Source: JAPUEK01 sp963815355 (GTDB lineage: Bacteria; Pseudomonadota; Alphaproteobacteria; Rhodobacterales; Rhodobacteraceae). From it: 64,000 bases of DNA. The notes below the pieces were generated by a model. The model was given only the letters and a program-made list of their open reading frames with translations. It ran no database searches and was not told the DNA's origin. A program made the translations under genes and the position numbers. Positions 25,510 to 36,370 of the stretch are shown piece after piece. The stretch lies in NCBI GenBank assembly GCA_963815355.1, contig CAWFGJ010000013.1, positions 868,001 through 932,000 of the forward strand, given 5' to 3'. Position 1 is the stretch's first letter. Each line of letters starts with the position of its first letter.

Positions 25510-27965
25510 ATGGCTGAAAAACGCGTGTCCGTCCGCCTCGTGGCGGAAGGCGGCCGCCAGGTGCGCGCCGAACTCGAAGGCATCGGCGATGCTGGCGCGC
25601 GAGGCTTTGGCCGCTTGTCGTCCGAGATGGGTCTTGCCAACACCCGGCTGGCCAGCTTTGCCCGCAAGGCCGGGATCGCGCTGGCGGCGGTGACGGCAGC
25701 GGCAGCGGCCACCGGCGTGGCGATGGTCCGTTCGGGTCTCGACGATGATCGGCGCGCAAGCTGACATGGCCGCCTCTCTGAAGACCACGGTCGAAAGCCT
25801 GCAGGTGCTGACTTGGGCTGGCGAGTTGGCCGGTGTCTCGATGGGCGAGATCGAACAGGCCACGAAGAAGCTGACCACGCGGCTGTCGGAAGCGGCCGAC
25901 CGGATCCGGATCGGCGGTCGGCGCGCTGCAACGGCTGAACCTGACGGCCGCCGAGCTGCAGGCCCTGCCGCTCGACCAGCGCATCGTCGCCATTCAGGAG
26001 GCGCTGAACCGCTTTGTGCCGGAGGCCGAACGGGCCGCCGTCGCCTCGGACCTCTTTGGCGACAAGGCGGCGCTGGCGTTCCTGCGGATTGACCCGGCCA
26101 CTTTGCGCGAGGCGGCGAAGGATGTGCGCGACTTCGGGGTGGCGGTCAGCGCCAGCGATGCCGCCCAGATCGAACGCACCGGTGATGCCATCGCCAAGCT
26201 GAGCCTGATCTGGCTGGGCCTCACCAACCGTCTGACAGCTGCGGTCGCCCCGCCTTGGAGGTGGTGGCGAACGCGCTGGCAGACATGGCGCGCGGCACCG
26301 GCCCGATCGGTGCAGCGATCACGGCGGTGTTCGACAACCTCGGCCGCCTCGCCACCTATGCCACAACCTTTGCCACCTTCATGGCCGGGCGCTGGGTGGC
26401 TGGGCTGGCCGCGGCGGCACTGTCGGTGCGCGGCCTTGCCACCGGTCTTGTCCTCCTGCGCGGGGCGCTGATCCGCACCGGCATCGGCGCGCTGATCGTG
26501 GGCGCAGGCGAGTTGGTCTACCAGTTCACGCAACTGGCCGCAAAGGTGGGCGGGATCGGTGCCGCCTTTGGCCTGCTCGGGAACTGTCGCGGCCGAGGCC
26601 TGGGACCGGATCGCGCTCTCGGCCAGCGCAGCTTGGGCGCGGATTGAGTCTGGCTGGGCCGGGGCGCAGGCGGGGATTTATGACGGGTTGCAATCGGCCC
26701 TGTCGGCGGTGGTCGGCTGGGGCAACGCCGCGGTCGGCACGTTCCAGGGCGCCTATGATGCGATCACCGCGATCTGGGGCGCCCTGCCGCAAGCCATCGG
26801 CGACTTTGCCTTCCAGGCCGCGAATGGGCTGATCGACGGTGTGGAGGCGATGCTGAATGCCGTGGTCACGCGGATCAACAGCTTCATCGAAGGGCTGAAC
26901 GCGGCACTGGCGCTGCTGCCGGATTGGGCCACCGGCGAAGGCGGCATCCGGATCGGCACGCTTGAGGCTGTCGATCTGGGCGGAATCGCCAACCCGTATG
27001 AGGGCGCGGCTGCAGACGCGGGCACTGCGGCGGCAGAGGCCTTCAAGGCGGCGATGGCCAAGATCATACGTCGATGTGCCGGATCTCTTTGGCGGCATGG
27101 CCGAGGCCGCGCGCTCCCGGGCGGGCGGATATGCGGAGGCCGCGGGCATGTTGTCCGAGGCGGCGTCGCGCCCGATGACGGCTTGGGAAGCCCTGAAGGC
27201 TGCGATCTTCGGCACCGGCACGGCGAGCGAAGAGGCGCTGAACGGTGCAACCGATGCCGCCGACGCGCTATCGGACGGGTTTGACGAGGCGGGCCGTTCG
27301 GCTGGCGGGGCCGGGGCTGCGGCCAAGGCCGCGGCAGAAGCCGCGGCCGCCGGTTGGGCGCAGGTCACGGCCTCCCTGGCCGATTATGCCAAGGGCGCGA
27401 TGGATTGGGGCAAGGGCTTGGGCGAGACGCTGACCTCGGCCTTCAGCTCGGCCGAAAGCGCCTTCCGGGATTTTGTCACCACCGGCAAGTTCGACTTCAA
27501 GTCGCTGGTCTCCTCGATCCTCGCGGACCTTGCCACGCTGGCCTTCAGGAACTCGGTGCTGGGACCACTGGCCAATTGGCTCTCCAAGGGCTGGGCGGCA
27601 TCTTCGCGCCGGTGCACCAGGCGGCGGCATGGTCGGCGGCGCCTGGCCCCGGCCGACTGGTGCCGACGATGGCCTTTGCGGGAGCGCCTCGCCTGCACAG
27701 AGGCGGCTGGGCGGGTCTGCGGCCCGACGAGGTTCCAGCGATCCTGCAGCGCGGCGAACGGGTGCTGTCGCGGGCGGAAGTCGCAAGCGGAATCGGCAGG
27801 GGCTGGCAGCGATCCAGCGGTGTGTCGATCAGCATCGATGCGCGCGGGGCGCAGGCCGGTGTGGCCGAACAGATCGATGCCAAGCTGCGCGCGGCGCTGC
27901 CGGAAATCGCGCGTCTGGCCAAGGCCAGCGTCGCCGATGGCCGACGTCGCGGCCAAACCCTTTGA
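25510..27965 (+). pseudogene. phage tail tape measure protein, about six frameshifts
   Basis: Sets tail length by spanning the tube lumen. Readable segments in order: MAEKRVSVRLVAEGGRQVRA (25510), IGAQADMAASLKTTVESLQV (after ~25745), LNLTAAELQALPLDQRIVAI (after ~25915), LEVVANALADMARGTGPIGA (after ~26252), AWDRIALSASAAWARIESGW (after ~26582), VDVPDLFGGMAEAARSRAGG (after ~27065) and GGIFAPVHQAAAWSAAPGPG (after ~27595) to the stop at 27965. Ala/Gly-rich helical content, long membrane-like stretches and the C-terminal SRAEVASGIGRG are typical. About 815 residues if restored. No functional tail can be built from this copy as read. Confidence 0.85.
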
Positions 27966-27981
27966 GAGATGAGGGCCAGCG

Positions 27982-28581
27982 ATGATCCCCGAACTTCCCC
28001 TGACCCTCGTGCAATCGCTCGAGCGCCGCCTCGTCACCGCCACGGCTGTCGCGACCTCGCCCTTCACCGGCACCGAACAGGTGCAGGATTGGGGCGGGGA
28101 GTGGTGGGAGTACGGGATCGAGATGGCGCGGACGAACGGGCGCGACGGGCGACGGCTCTCGGCGTTTCTGACCGCTCTGGGCGGCCCGCGCGGACGGTTC
28201 CTGTTCCGCGATCCGACGATCCGGCAGCCCGGGATTCGCGTTCACGCCCGATGGTCGCGGGCGGCTTGCCAGACTGGCGGCACGCTGAACACCACCGGCT
28301 GGCCCGCCTCCAGCACTCCACTTTTTGCCGGGGATTTCTTCTCGCTCGGGCGATGATCAGCAGACCCGGCTGTATCAGCTGACCGCCGATGTGGTCAGCG
28401 ATGCGGCCGGGCTCGCAACGCTCAGCTTCGTGCCGCGACTCCGGGCATCGCGCCTGCCGATGGCGCCGCCTTGGAAATCGCGGCCCCCGCCGTGCTCCTG
28501 CGCCTGACAGCCCCTGTCCCCACCCGCATCGGACGGGCGGATACCTTTCTCTTCACCCTGACCGCCCGGGAGGCGCTATGA
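27982..28581 (+). pseudogene. phage distal tail-like protein, two frameshifts
   Basis: Opens MIPELPLTLVQSLERRLVTA; next recognisable are LTALGGPRGRFLFRDPTIRQ and TLNTTGWPASSTPLFAGDFF. The frame shifts near 28353 (DDQQTRLYQLTADVVSDAAG) and again near 28445, ending TRIGRADTFLFTLTAREAL at 28581. About 200 residues if restored. It lies directly after the tape measure, where distal tail or baseplate hub proteins are encoded, and overlaps the next start by four bases. Exact family not recalled. Confidence 0.6.
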
Positions 28582-29141
28582 GCCGCGATCTGACGCCGGA
28601 CTTTGCCGCAGCCCTTGCCGCGCGGGATCTGCGCCCGGTGATCTTTTACGAGGGGCGCGTTTGCCTCCGGCCCGCTGCGGCTGTGGTCGGGTCTGACGGA
28701 TATCGACTGGGCAGGGCAGTCCTGGTCGGGGGCTGGTGCGCTTCTTGGTCTGGGCAGCGTCGAGGAAACCGGCTCCGTCGTGGCCTCTGGCACGGTGGTG
28801 TCGCTCTCTGGCCTGCCCGCAGATCTGGTGCAGCTGGCCATCGCCGAGGCGCGGCAGGGTCTGCCCGGGGAAGCTCTGGCTCGGGCTTTTGACCGGAAGC
28901 TGGCACCATCATCGCCGATCCGGTGCTGGCCTTTGCCGGGCGGCTCGATGTGCCCGAGATCACCGATGATGCGGAAACCTGCCGGATCACCATCAGCTAC
29001 GAGAGCCGCCTCATCGATCTCAATACCGCGCGCAGCTGGCGCTACACCCATGAAAGCCAGAAGGCGATCTGGCCCGAGGATCGCGGCTTTGAATATGTGA
29101 CGGCGATTCAGGACCAGGAAATCAAATGGGGCCGCAAATGA
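28578..29141 (+). pseudogene. DUF2163 phage tail protein, three frameshifts
   Basis: Starts MSRDLTPDFAAALAARDLRP in the frame overlapping the previous stop. Breaks near 28655, 28866 and 28910 separate SVVASGTVVSLSGLPADLVQ, then KLWLGLLTG, and finally VLAFAGRLDVPEITDDAETC with YESRLIDLNTARSWRYTHES and the end QDQEIKWGRK. DUF2163/phage_BR0599 proteins occupy the same slot in Rhodobacter gene transfer agents (between distal tail and cell-wall hydrolase). About 187 residues expected. Likely a baseplate component. Confidence 0.72.
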
Positions 29142-29545
29142 AGCGCGCCGGTTGGGAAACGGTCTGGCCGCAGCGGTGGAGACGGCGCGCGATCCGCGGA
29201 TTTTGCCTGGGGCACGCATGACTGCGCGATCTGGGCCTTCGATCTGCGCCGCGATCTGACGGGCGGCGATGATACGGCAGCGCTCTGGCGCGGACGGTAT
29301 CGGACGGCGCGCGGCGCAGTGCGGGTGATGCGGCGCCTGGGCTGGTCATTCGATGAGGCAAGCGGGAACCGCCCTCCTCGGCACACCACTTGCCGATGTG
29401 CGACTGGCGCAACGCGGCGATCTGGTGCTGTCGCCAGATGCCACCTCCTTCGGGGTCTGCCTCGGTGCGCAAGTGGCGTTCCTGGCCCCTGAAGGTTTGA
29501 CCCTGCGCGCTTCTCACTTCCTGCGCCCTGGCATGGAGAATCTAG
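29138..29545 (+). pseudogene. tail-associated cell-wall hydrolase-like protein (DUF6950-like), frameshifted
   Basis: Start MKRAGWET overlaps the previous stop. The conserved core WGTHDCAIWAFDLRRDLTGG, with the Cys expected in NlpC/P60-like folds, is in a second frame. After a break near 29358, GTALLGTPLADVRLAQRGDL and DATSFGVCLGAQVAFLAPEG follow. The end is uncertain; a stop at 29543-29545 just before the tip-protein ATG is likely. Position between DUF2163 and tip protein matches the gp14 hydrolase of gene transfer agents, which opens the peptidoglycan during DNA entry. Confidence 0.65.
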
Positions 29546-32132
29546 ATGGCCTTCCTCGCACCCTTGTTCGGAGGCGGGCTGTTTGCAGGCACGGCGCTGG
29601 CAGGTCTGGCAAGCCTCGGCGGCTTCGGCACGCTTGCCCTGCGGCTTGGTGCATCCTTGCTGCTGTCGGCCGCCTCGCGCGCCCTGATGCCCGGCCCCAG
29701 CATTGCCTGCCCGCACCGTGACAGTCCGCGAGGCGGTTGCCCCGCGGGATATGGTCTATGGCCGCGCCCGCAAGGGCGGTGTCATTGTCTATATCAGCGA
29801 GGCCGGGCCAAAGCGGCAATATCTGCATCTGGTCGTCGTGCTGGCGGCGCACCGGGTCGCGGCGATTGGTGCGTCTATTTTGATGGCGAGGCGGCGGTCG
29901 ACGCCAGCGGCATGGCGCTTGGTCGCTGGGCGGGCCTTGTCACCGTCGAAAAGCGGCTCGGGACGGACGACCAGACCGCATTTGAGGGGTTGATCGCAGC
30001 CCTGCCCGAAGCCTGGACCACCGCGCATCGTCTGCGCGGTTGTGCTGCCATTCATCTGCGGCTGCAAGCCGATCAGGACGCCTTCCCGGGCGGCATCCCC
30101 GCGATCTCGGTCGACATTGAGGGCAAGAACGACATCTTCGATCCGCGCAGCGATACTCTTTGGCTATTCCGAAAACCCGGCCCTGTGCCTTGCCGATTAC
30201 ATGGCGCATGCCCGCTTTGGGCTTGGGGCTGCGATCGGGGCCAGTGACGGCATCAACACCGACGCGCTGATCGAGGCGGCCAATATCTGCGACGAGGCGG
30301 TGGCCCTTGCGGCGGGTGGTTCAGAGCCGCGCTACAGCTGCAACGGCGTTGTCTCTTTGGCGGAAAGCCCCAAGACCATCATCGAAGCGATGCTCACCGC
30401 AATGGCGGGTCGGGTGGCTTATTCCGGCGGCCAGTGGCGGCTGCATGCCGGGGCGTACCGGATGCCCGCGTTCAGCCTGACGCAGGATCATGCGCGCGAG
30501 GGTGGTCTGACGCTCTCGACCCGGATCAGTGCGGCGCAGAACTTCAACGGCGTGCGGGGCCAGTTCATCAGCCCCGAGAATGATTGGCAGCCCGATGACT
30601 TTCCGGCCTATGTCAGTGAAGTCTACCGCGCCGAGGATGGCGGCGAGGAGAAATGGCGCGATATTGCGCTGCCCTTCACGCAATCGGCGACCACGGCGCA
30701 GCGGCTGGCCAAGATCGAGCTGGAGCGGGCGCGGCGGCAAATGTCGATCCGCTTTGCGGGCAAGCTCTCGGCTTGGGCGGTTCAGGTCGGCGATACGGTG
30801 GCGCTGACCTATGACCGCTGGGGCATGGCCGCAAAACCCTATGAGGTGATCGAGGCCAGGCTGGATCTGGCCACCTCCGGCGATGGGCCGCAGCTTTTGC
30901 CGGAACTGGTGCTGCGCGAGACTTCGCCGCTGGTTTATGATTGGGATGCCAGTGAGGCTGCGATCTATGCGGCGGCCCCGAGGTCCACTCTGCCCTCGGC
31001 GTTCAACGTCGCCCCACCCGGCTCCCCTGAAATCGCGGAATTGCTCTACATCACCCGCGATGGCGCGGGGGTGAAAGCGGCCGTGCTGGTCAGCTGGCGG
31101 GCCTCGGACAGCGCTTATGTGGCGCAGTATCAGCTGGAAAGCCGGATGGGTGGTGGGGCTTGGACCAACCACGGCCGCACCGACGCAACCGCAATGGAAA
31201 TCCGCGATATCGCGCCCGGCCTCTGGGAGTTCCGCGTCAAGGCGCTGACGGTTCTGGGCGTGTCATCGCCCTGGTCGGTCACGGTGAAAGAGGTCCTGGC
31301 CCTGACCGCTCCGCCAGCTGCGCTTGACCGGTGTGACGCTGCAGACTGCGGGCGGCATGGCCATCCTCAAATGGACACGGTCTGCCGATCTCGATGTGCG
31401 GATCGGCGGCAATATCGTGATCCGGCACAGTCAGGCCCCGACCGCAACCTGGGCCAGCAGCCAGTCCTTTGACATCGTCGCGGGCAGCGATGCCATCGCC
31501 GTGGTGCCGCTCCTGCCCGGCACCTATCTTCTGCGCGCCCGCGACAGTTCTGGGGTGCTTGGCGACGTTGTCGCCCTTTCGACCACGGGCGCGCAGGCGC
31601 TGGCCTTTGCGCCCGTGATGGCCCTGACGGCAGAGCCTGATTTTGACGGGGTCAAATCCGGCACCGTTGCCATCGACGGGGCGCTGACGCTCGATGCCGT
31701 CACGCCCTTTGACGATTGGCCCGATCTGGATGCGGTGACTGCCTTTGACAGGGTCGGCGGCACTGTCAGTTCGGGCAGCTTCGCCTTCGCGAGCGGCATG
31801 GATTTTGGCGCGCTGCGGCGGGTGCGGTTGCGCAGCCATATCCTGCTTGTCAGCCGCGGGGGTTCTCGACGACCTCGATGCGCGGTCCGAAGGGATCGAC
31901 CTATGGCCAGACTTCGACGGCAGTCTGGAGGCGGAAGTCGATGCGGTGATCGAGGCGCGCACGACGCCGGATGATCCCGCCGGATCGCCGCTCTGGTCCG
32001 ATTGGGGCCGGATTGACAGTCACGAGATCTCGGCGCGCGCCGTTCGAGGCCCGCGCGCATCTTTCCACCAGCGACCCGGTCTGGGTGCCGCTGGTGTCCC
32101 AGCTTCGGCTTTATGCAGATGAGGTTGCCTGA
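29546..32132 (+). pseudogene. phage tail tip / host-specificity protein (gpJ-like), about six frameshifts
   Basis: Starts MAFLAPLFGGGLFAGTALAG. Segments in order: TVTVREAVAPRDMVYGRARK (after ~29700), VYFDGEAAVDASGMALGRWA (after ~29860), YSENPALCLADYMAHARFGL (after ~30150; the longest intact block, through the fibronectin-like QYQLESRMGGGAWTNHGRTD), TLQTAGGMAILKWTRSADLD (after ~31315), VLDDLDARSEGIDLWPDFDG (after ~31860), and the end LSTSDPVWVPLVSQLRLYAD (after ~32040). About 860 residues if restored. Central receptor-binding tip of a siphovirus tail. Stop overlaps the next ATG. Confidence 0.85.
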
Positions 32133-32755
32133 TGGCACAAGTTACTTCCCAAGCGGTCGCCAATGGCAGCGGTGCTGCCGTGCGCGCCGACATCAACACC
32201 AAACTGGCCGCGCTCTTCTCGGCCAGCAGCGGGGCGGCTGCGCCCGCGACCGCTGTGGCGGGGCAGATGTGGTATGACACGGTCAACGATCAGCTCTTTG
32301 TCCGCAACGCCGCCAATACCGCCTGGGACGGGCTCTTCAGCGGCACGGCGGCCGAAGTGCGCAGTGCCTTGGGGCTGGTGATTGGCACCAACGTGCAGCC
32401 CTTTGATGCGAACATCATGAAGACCAACGCGGCCGCTGTTCTCACCGCGGCCGTGACCGCAACGTCCGAGGATGCAGGCACGAAGGCCAGCGGCAGCTAC
32501 ACGCCGTCGCCGGTTAGCGGCAACTTCAAGAAATACATCAATGGTGGCGCACATACGCTGGCTGCCCCCACCTTCGCCGGAAACTACACGCTGGTGATCC
32601 AGGTGACCAACAGTGCCAGCGCGGGTGCGATCACCTTCAGCGGCTTTGCCAAGGTGATCGGCGATGTGCTGACCACCACCAACGGGAATATGTTCCAGAT
32701 CGGTTTGACCAAAACCGATGGCGGTGTGGTCGTGACCGTGGTGGCGATGCAATGA
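32132..32755 (+). CDS. phage tail fibre-like structural protein
   Basis: Intact 207-residue protein starting in the ATGA overlap with the tip gene. N-terminal region has QMWYDTVNDQLFVRNAANTAW, a segment common in phage fibre proteins, and the C-terminal half is Thr/Gly-rich beta structure (AGAITFSGFAKVIGDVLTTT). No catalytic motif. Likely forms part of a side or tip fibre. Unlike the large genes upstream it has no frameshift. Confidence 0.65.
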   Translation: MAQVTSQAVANGSGAAVRADINTKLAALFSASSGAAAPATAVAGQMWYDTVNDQLFVRNAANTAWDGLFSGTAAEVRSALGLVIGTNVQPFDANIMKTNAAAVLTAAVTATSEDAGTKASGSYTPSPVSGNFKKYINGGAHTLAAPTFAGNYTLVIQVTNSASAGAITFSGFAKVIGDVLTTTNGNMFQIGLTKTDGGVVVTVVAMQ

Positions 32756-33388
32756 GCTTTCCGCTGATGCCCGCCTCGTTCCGTCCAGTTTGCGGCCCCG
32801 ATTGTGAATTTTACCGCCTCGTTCAACACCAGCAACAACTACACCACCACGACCTGGACGGCGGTCGCGATCGGGGCAGCGGCCTCCAATCGCTATGTCA
32901 TCGTCTCGCTGCATACCGATCCCGGCACCGTGACCCCGACCGCCGTGACGGTTGGCGGGATCAATGCCACGTTGCTGCAGGCCAATGACGGCATCGGCCT
33001 CTTCATCGCCCTGGTGCCCACGGGCACGACCGCCAACATCACCATCACCTTCTCGGGTGTCTCCGCCCGGCATGCCATTGGCGTCTGGAGCGTGACGGGT
33101 CTGACGCGTGGCACGCCCGTTGGGGTCAAGGCGGCGGGCACCGGTCTTGCCGCCAGCTGCAGTCTTGCGGTGCCGCAGGGCGCGGCAGTCGTGGCGGCCG
33201 TGTCCCATGCGGGGGGCACGGGTGTCACCTGGACCGGCGGGGTCACCGAGCAGTTTGACGGGGCCAACGGCAACGCGATGCGGATGAGCGGCGCCCATGT
33301 TGCGGGGCTGGCGGCATCCACCCTGACCCCGACCGCGACCAGCCCGGCCAGTGCGGCCTGGCGCATTGCCGCAATCGTCTTGAGGTAA
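32752..33388 (+). pseudogene. phage fibre-like protein, one frameshift
   Basis: ATG overlaps the previous stop; the opening MSFPLMPASFRPV changes frame near 32795 into VNFTASFNTSNNYTTTTWTA and continues to the stop at 33388. The Thr/Ala/Gly-rich, beta-strand-like sequence (VTPTAVTVGGINATLLQAND) resembles tail-fibre or capsid-decorating lectin-type proteins. About 211 residues if restored. Receptor-related role is inferred from location. Confidence 0.6.
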
Positions 33389-33392
33389 CCCC

Positions 33393-33863
33393 ATGCTGAT
33401 CTTGAAACACCACGGGCTGCCGCTTCACGAGGTGGCGGAGGGCGGCTGGTTTGAACTGCCGGGTGGCGCGATCTGCGCGCCAGCCTATGCCGGTTGGGCC
33501 GATGAAAACGGGCACAGTCTCGAGGAAGCACCAGCACCCGCGCCCTATGTTGCGACCTTGGCAGAAAAACGCGCGGCGGCATCGCTGCCCAAGCTCGACT
33601 TCTGCCTTGCCCTGATGCGGCTGTCGATCCTGCCTGCCGAGGAGTGCAAGGCGGCAGCGCGCGGCGAATGGCCCGCGACCTTTGCCGGGTTTGTGGCGGG
33701 CATGTCGGCGCAAGACGCCACTGAAGCAGAAATCCGCTGGGCCGCGGCCACGCAGATCTTCTATGCCAACCCGCTCTTGCAGGCATTGGCGCAGTTCAAG
33801 GCGGGTGGTGATCCGGTGCAAGCGGCGGCGCTGCTGGATGCGATCTTTGGCATCGCGGTGTGA
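33393..33863 (+). CDS. hypothetical phage protein after fibre genes
   Basis: Intact 156-residue protein, MLILKHHGLPLHEVAEGGWF. A small N-terminal beta region is followed by a helical part (LDFCLALMRLSILPAEECKA, TEAEIRWAAATQIFYANPLL). It sits where fibre-assembly chaperones or fibre caps are usually encoded, four bases after the fibre gene. I do not recognise a named family. Confidence 0.6.
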   Translation: MLILKHHGLPLHEVAEGGWFELPGGAICAPAYAGWADENGHSLEEAPAPAPYVATLAEKRAAASLPKLDFCLALMRLSILPAEECKAAARGEWPATFAGFVAGMSAQDATEAEIRWAAATQIFYANPLLQALAQFKAGGDPVQAAALLDAIFGIAV

Positions 33864-33881
33864 ACGAAAGTGTCAAACGCG

Positions 33882-34221
33882 ATGATTGCACAGAACGAAC
33901 GCGGCATCACGATCAATAAGGCGCTGGCTTGGACCATGCTGCGTCTCGGCATCGGGGCTGATCTGGTGGGGTGGAGGAACGTTGGCATCGCTGCAAGCTG
34001 CCGCTGACCGCCTGACGGCTGCCCTGCACCGGAGACCCGCGAAATGATCATGGCCGAGCGCGCCAGTTCGGCACAGCTCGAAGCCCGGGTACGTGTTCTG
34101 GAAAACAGCGCCACACGTCAGGACACGCGCTTTGATGCGCTGTCGCTGTCGATCAACGAGTTGAAGCAACAGGCTCGACGAGACCAACACCTTGCTGCGC
34201 GAACTGGCGCAGCGCCCCTGA
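33882..34221 (+). pseudogene. phage membrane-anchored coiled-coil protein, frameshifted
   Basis: Starts MIAQNERGITINKALAWTML, expected to continue into one membrane helix, but the frame breaks there and the expected periplasmic helical part (LEARVRVLENSATRQDTRFD, SLSINELKQQAR) is in another frame. The end (LLRELAQRP) is in a third frame, stop at 34221. About 110 residues if restored. Located before the endolysin, so it may be a spanin- or holin-like accessory; this is inference. Confidence 0.5.
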
Positions 34222-34257
34222 CATCTGCGCAGCCCCACCGACTTCGACTCCACACCC

Positions 34258-34284
34258 AGCCCGCCCGCAAGGCGGGTTTTTTGT
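34258..34284 (+). terminator. rho-independent terminator
   Basis: CCCGCC-CGCAA-GGCGGG followed by TTTTTTG. It ends the tail-fibre transcription unit ahead of the lysis genes. Confidence 0.8.
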
Positions 34285-34315
34285 TGCCCGCACGACGGGC
34301 AGAAAGAGCGACCCC

Positions 34316-34975
34316 ATGACCAAAGAAGACTCGATGACGCCCTCCGCCTGATCCAGAGCGGGCTGGAACAACTCGGCCATTCCCCCGGCGCCATCGACGG
34401 CCTCTGGGGCCTGCGCACCGCCCGTGCCCTGAAAGCGCTGCTGGCCGCCAACGGTCGTGCGGCGCGTCGCTGCACCGCCCGGCCCCTTGCCGTGGATCAC
34501 CGAGGCGAAAACCGCGCTCGGCCGCAATGAAGCCCGCGACCGATCCTGGCTGATGGATTGGCTGAAGCGCGATGGCCGCAGTCTTGGGCGATCCGTCGCA
34601 AGAACCCGTGGTGCGGGGATTTCGTGGAAACCTGCATCCGCATGGCGCCTGCCCGATGAGCCGCTGCTCGGCGCGCTGGGCACCAATCCCTACTGGGCGC
34701 GCAACTGGCTGCTGTTCGGGCAGGAGGTGCAGCCGATCATCGGCGCTGTGCTGATCTTCGAACGCGGATCCGGCGGCCATGTCGGCTTCGCCATCGGCCA
34801 GGACGACACGCATTTCTACGTCCTCGGCGGCAACCAATCCGACGCCGTCACCATCGCCCGCATCGCCAAGTCCCGCCTCCTCGGCGCGCGCTGGCCCGCA
34901 ACCTATCCGCCCCGCCCGCAGCGCCTGCCGACCATGAAGCCGGGCGAATTCCTCGCAACCACCAATGAAATCTGA
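34316..34975 (+). pseudogene. endolysin: peptidoglycan-binding plus TIGR02594-type peptidase, frameshifted
   Basis: Host-lysis enzyme. A peptidoglycan-binding repeat (LRLIQSGLEQLGHSPGAIDG, then LWGLRTARALKALLAANGRA) precedes the TIGR02594/CHAP-like catalytic part: TEAKTALGRNEARDRSWLMD, then NPWCGDFVETC with the catalytic Cys in a different frame, then LGTNPYWARNWLLFGQEVQP and GGHVGFAIGQDD with the expected His. Breaks near 34330, 34465, 34590 and 34655 prevent a complete product. It directly precedes a holin gene, as expected for a lysis cassette. Confidence 0.75.
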
Positions 34976-34988
34976 ACAGGAGAAAACC

Positions 34989-35156
34989 ATGCTGAAACCT
35001 GCAATCCTGGCGCTGATCCGCCAAATCCTGACCGTCGCTGGCACCGCGCTGGTCGCCAAGGGCTATGTCCAGGCCTCCGACGTCGAGCCGGTGATCGGCG
35101 CGCTGCTGACCATCGGGTCGGTGGTCTGGTCGGTCGCCGACAAACGCGGGCGGTGA
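34989..35156 (+). CDS. small holin-like membrane protein (Pam3-gp28 type)
   Basis: 55 residues, MLKPAILALIRQILTVAGTA, with two hydrophobic stretches (about 4-23 and 32-50) and a basic tail (ADKRGR). The TVAGTALVAKGYVQASDVE pattern is shared by small holins of Rhodobacterales and cyanophages. An AGGAG site precedes the ATG at 34989. It would form membrane lesions that release the endolysin encoded just upstream. Last intact gene of the prophage; nothing recognisable in 35157-35441. Confidence 0.75.
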   Translation: MLKPAILALIRQILTVAGTALVAKGYVQASDVEPVIGALLTIGSVVWSVADKRGR

Positions 35157-35441
35157 GCTTTCTTCCTGATGCCAAACAGGGGCGCGTCACATCTTCTTGC
35201 TGGCATCCGAAATCCAGCCTGACTTGCAACGCGCCCATCATTCATCGCAGGCGACCAAGATTGAACGCCTACGTGGTCGGCGATATCTCGGCCAACCATT
35301 GTGGGCTCCGAACGGGTTCGCCGCCATCCCCACCCCGCCCTCGATCCGCCCCCCACGACGGCTTCTCCGACGGTCCCGGCGCTTAAAGGGTCCCGGTCCC
35401 CAAATCTTGTTCAACAATGGGTCAGGCCACCACTTCCGCCA

Positions 35442-36370
35442 TCAAGCGTTTTCCAGTTCTTCGGTAGGCGCAGAGGCAGACTGCCGGATCGTCACGTCGA
35501 CTATCTGCTGAAACTCTTTCAGGATGTCCCGGTGATGTTGGGTCAGATAGCGCGCCAGTTTCGGGTTGCCGAGCAGCGTTTCGATGTAGCGGCATGCGAC
35601 AACCAGTTTCAGCTGATCTGGCCCATAGCTGCCTTCGATAAGCTTCACCTTTCGCTGGAGGCTGGCCATTTCACTTTGCATGCGTTCAACCTGCTCAGCA
35701 GACAGACCCTTGATTTCCTTCTTCTTGGCTGGGCTAACAAGGTCTGCGGCAGACGTTGCCGCGAGTAAGGCTTCTGCATAGGGCACGGTGTAATTGTTCA
35801 TGGCGATCATCAGCTCGACCGCCTCGACCTGCCGCATCGCTTTCATCTTCCGCAACGCGTGGAAGGTGTTTAGCGGGCAGTGCTTGTCTTTCAAAAGTTC
35901 GGCAACCTCCGGGCAAATCCCGTCGAGCAACTTGCGCTTCATCCGGATATTCTCGACGTTGACGTCCAATGCCTTGGCGATGCGCTCCACTGAAACCCCG
36001 CGCTCGACCGCGCGCAGGATCATTTTGTGTTCCTGGACTGTGGCCAAACGGCTGATCCGTTTGTTGATAGGTGAAGGCTTCGTCGTCGATGGCGACAAGG
36101 CAGGTGACGGAAGTTTGCGCCGAGGTCCTTTAGAATTTCAACGCGGATATAGCCATCGAGCAACAAAAACACTCCCGAACCGTCCTTGCTGCGTGCGACG
36201 ACCGGTGGCTCGATGATGCCCACTTCGGCAATCGAGGCGGCAATCTGAACGTATTTTCGGGTTGTTTTTATGCTGGCCGGAAGTTGCTTCACCGGCAAGA
36301 TCGCGGACATCGGCAACTCAATGCCCTCAGGCTCAAACGCCATGACTACTGGTTGCGCAGATACAGTCAT
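35442..36370 (-). pseudogene. ParB/RepB-like protein (second copy), frameshifted
   Basis: N-terminal ParB-like domain (MTVSAQPVVMAFEPEGIELP, YVQIAASIAEVGIIEPPVVA, then FLLLDGYIRVEILKDLGA with the G.RVE box) begins at ATG 36368-36370, overlapping the stop of the first parB by ATGA. Two one-base changes near 36105 and 36065 shift the frame; the rest (NKRISRLATVQEHKMILRAV, GVSVERIAKALDVNVENIRM, a long helical C-terminus to ELENA) is the RepB-type HTH and C-terminal domain. About 308 residues if restored. If the breaks are real, the second ParB of this operon is inactive. Confidence 0.75.

Larger units (their letters stand above)
16781..35156 (+). mobile_element. defective lambda-like prophage, left end missing
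   Basis: Continuous late-gene block: S49 protease/scaffold, decoration protein, gpE capsid, head-tail joining, minor tail proteins, tail tube, assembly chaperones, tape measure, distal tail, DUF2163, cell-wall hydrolase, tip protein, fibre, endolysin, holin. Terminase, portal, early and lysogeny genes are absent; the left side ends at an IS21 copy inside the protease gene. Most structural genes carry frameshifts. Cargo genes lie in reverse orientation at 20.2, 21.4, 21.7 and 24.8 kb. The order tape measure, distal tail, DUF2163, hydrolase, tip resembles the tail end of the Rhodobacter gene transfer agent, but the head genes are lambda-like. Confidence 0.9.

Noticed and set aside
17742..32132. 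Programmed ribosomal frameshifting as the cause of broken phage genes
   Set aside because: There are too many breaks, in both directions and in capsid, tape-measure and tip genes where it is not known; only the chaperone region could plausibly use one.
16781..34975. A functional gene transfer agent cluster
   Set aside because: The head genes are of lambda gpC/gpD/gpE type, lysis genes and cargo are present, and most genes are broken; only the tail order resembles a GTA.
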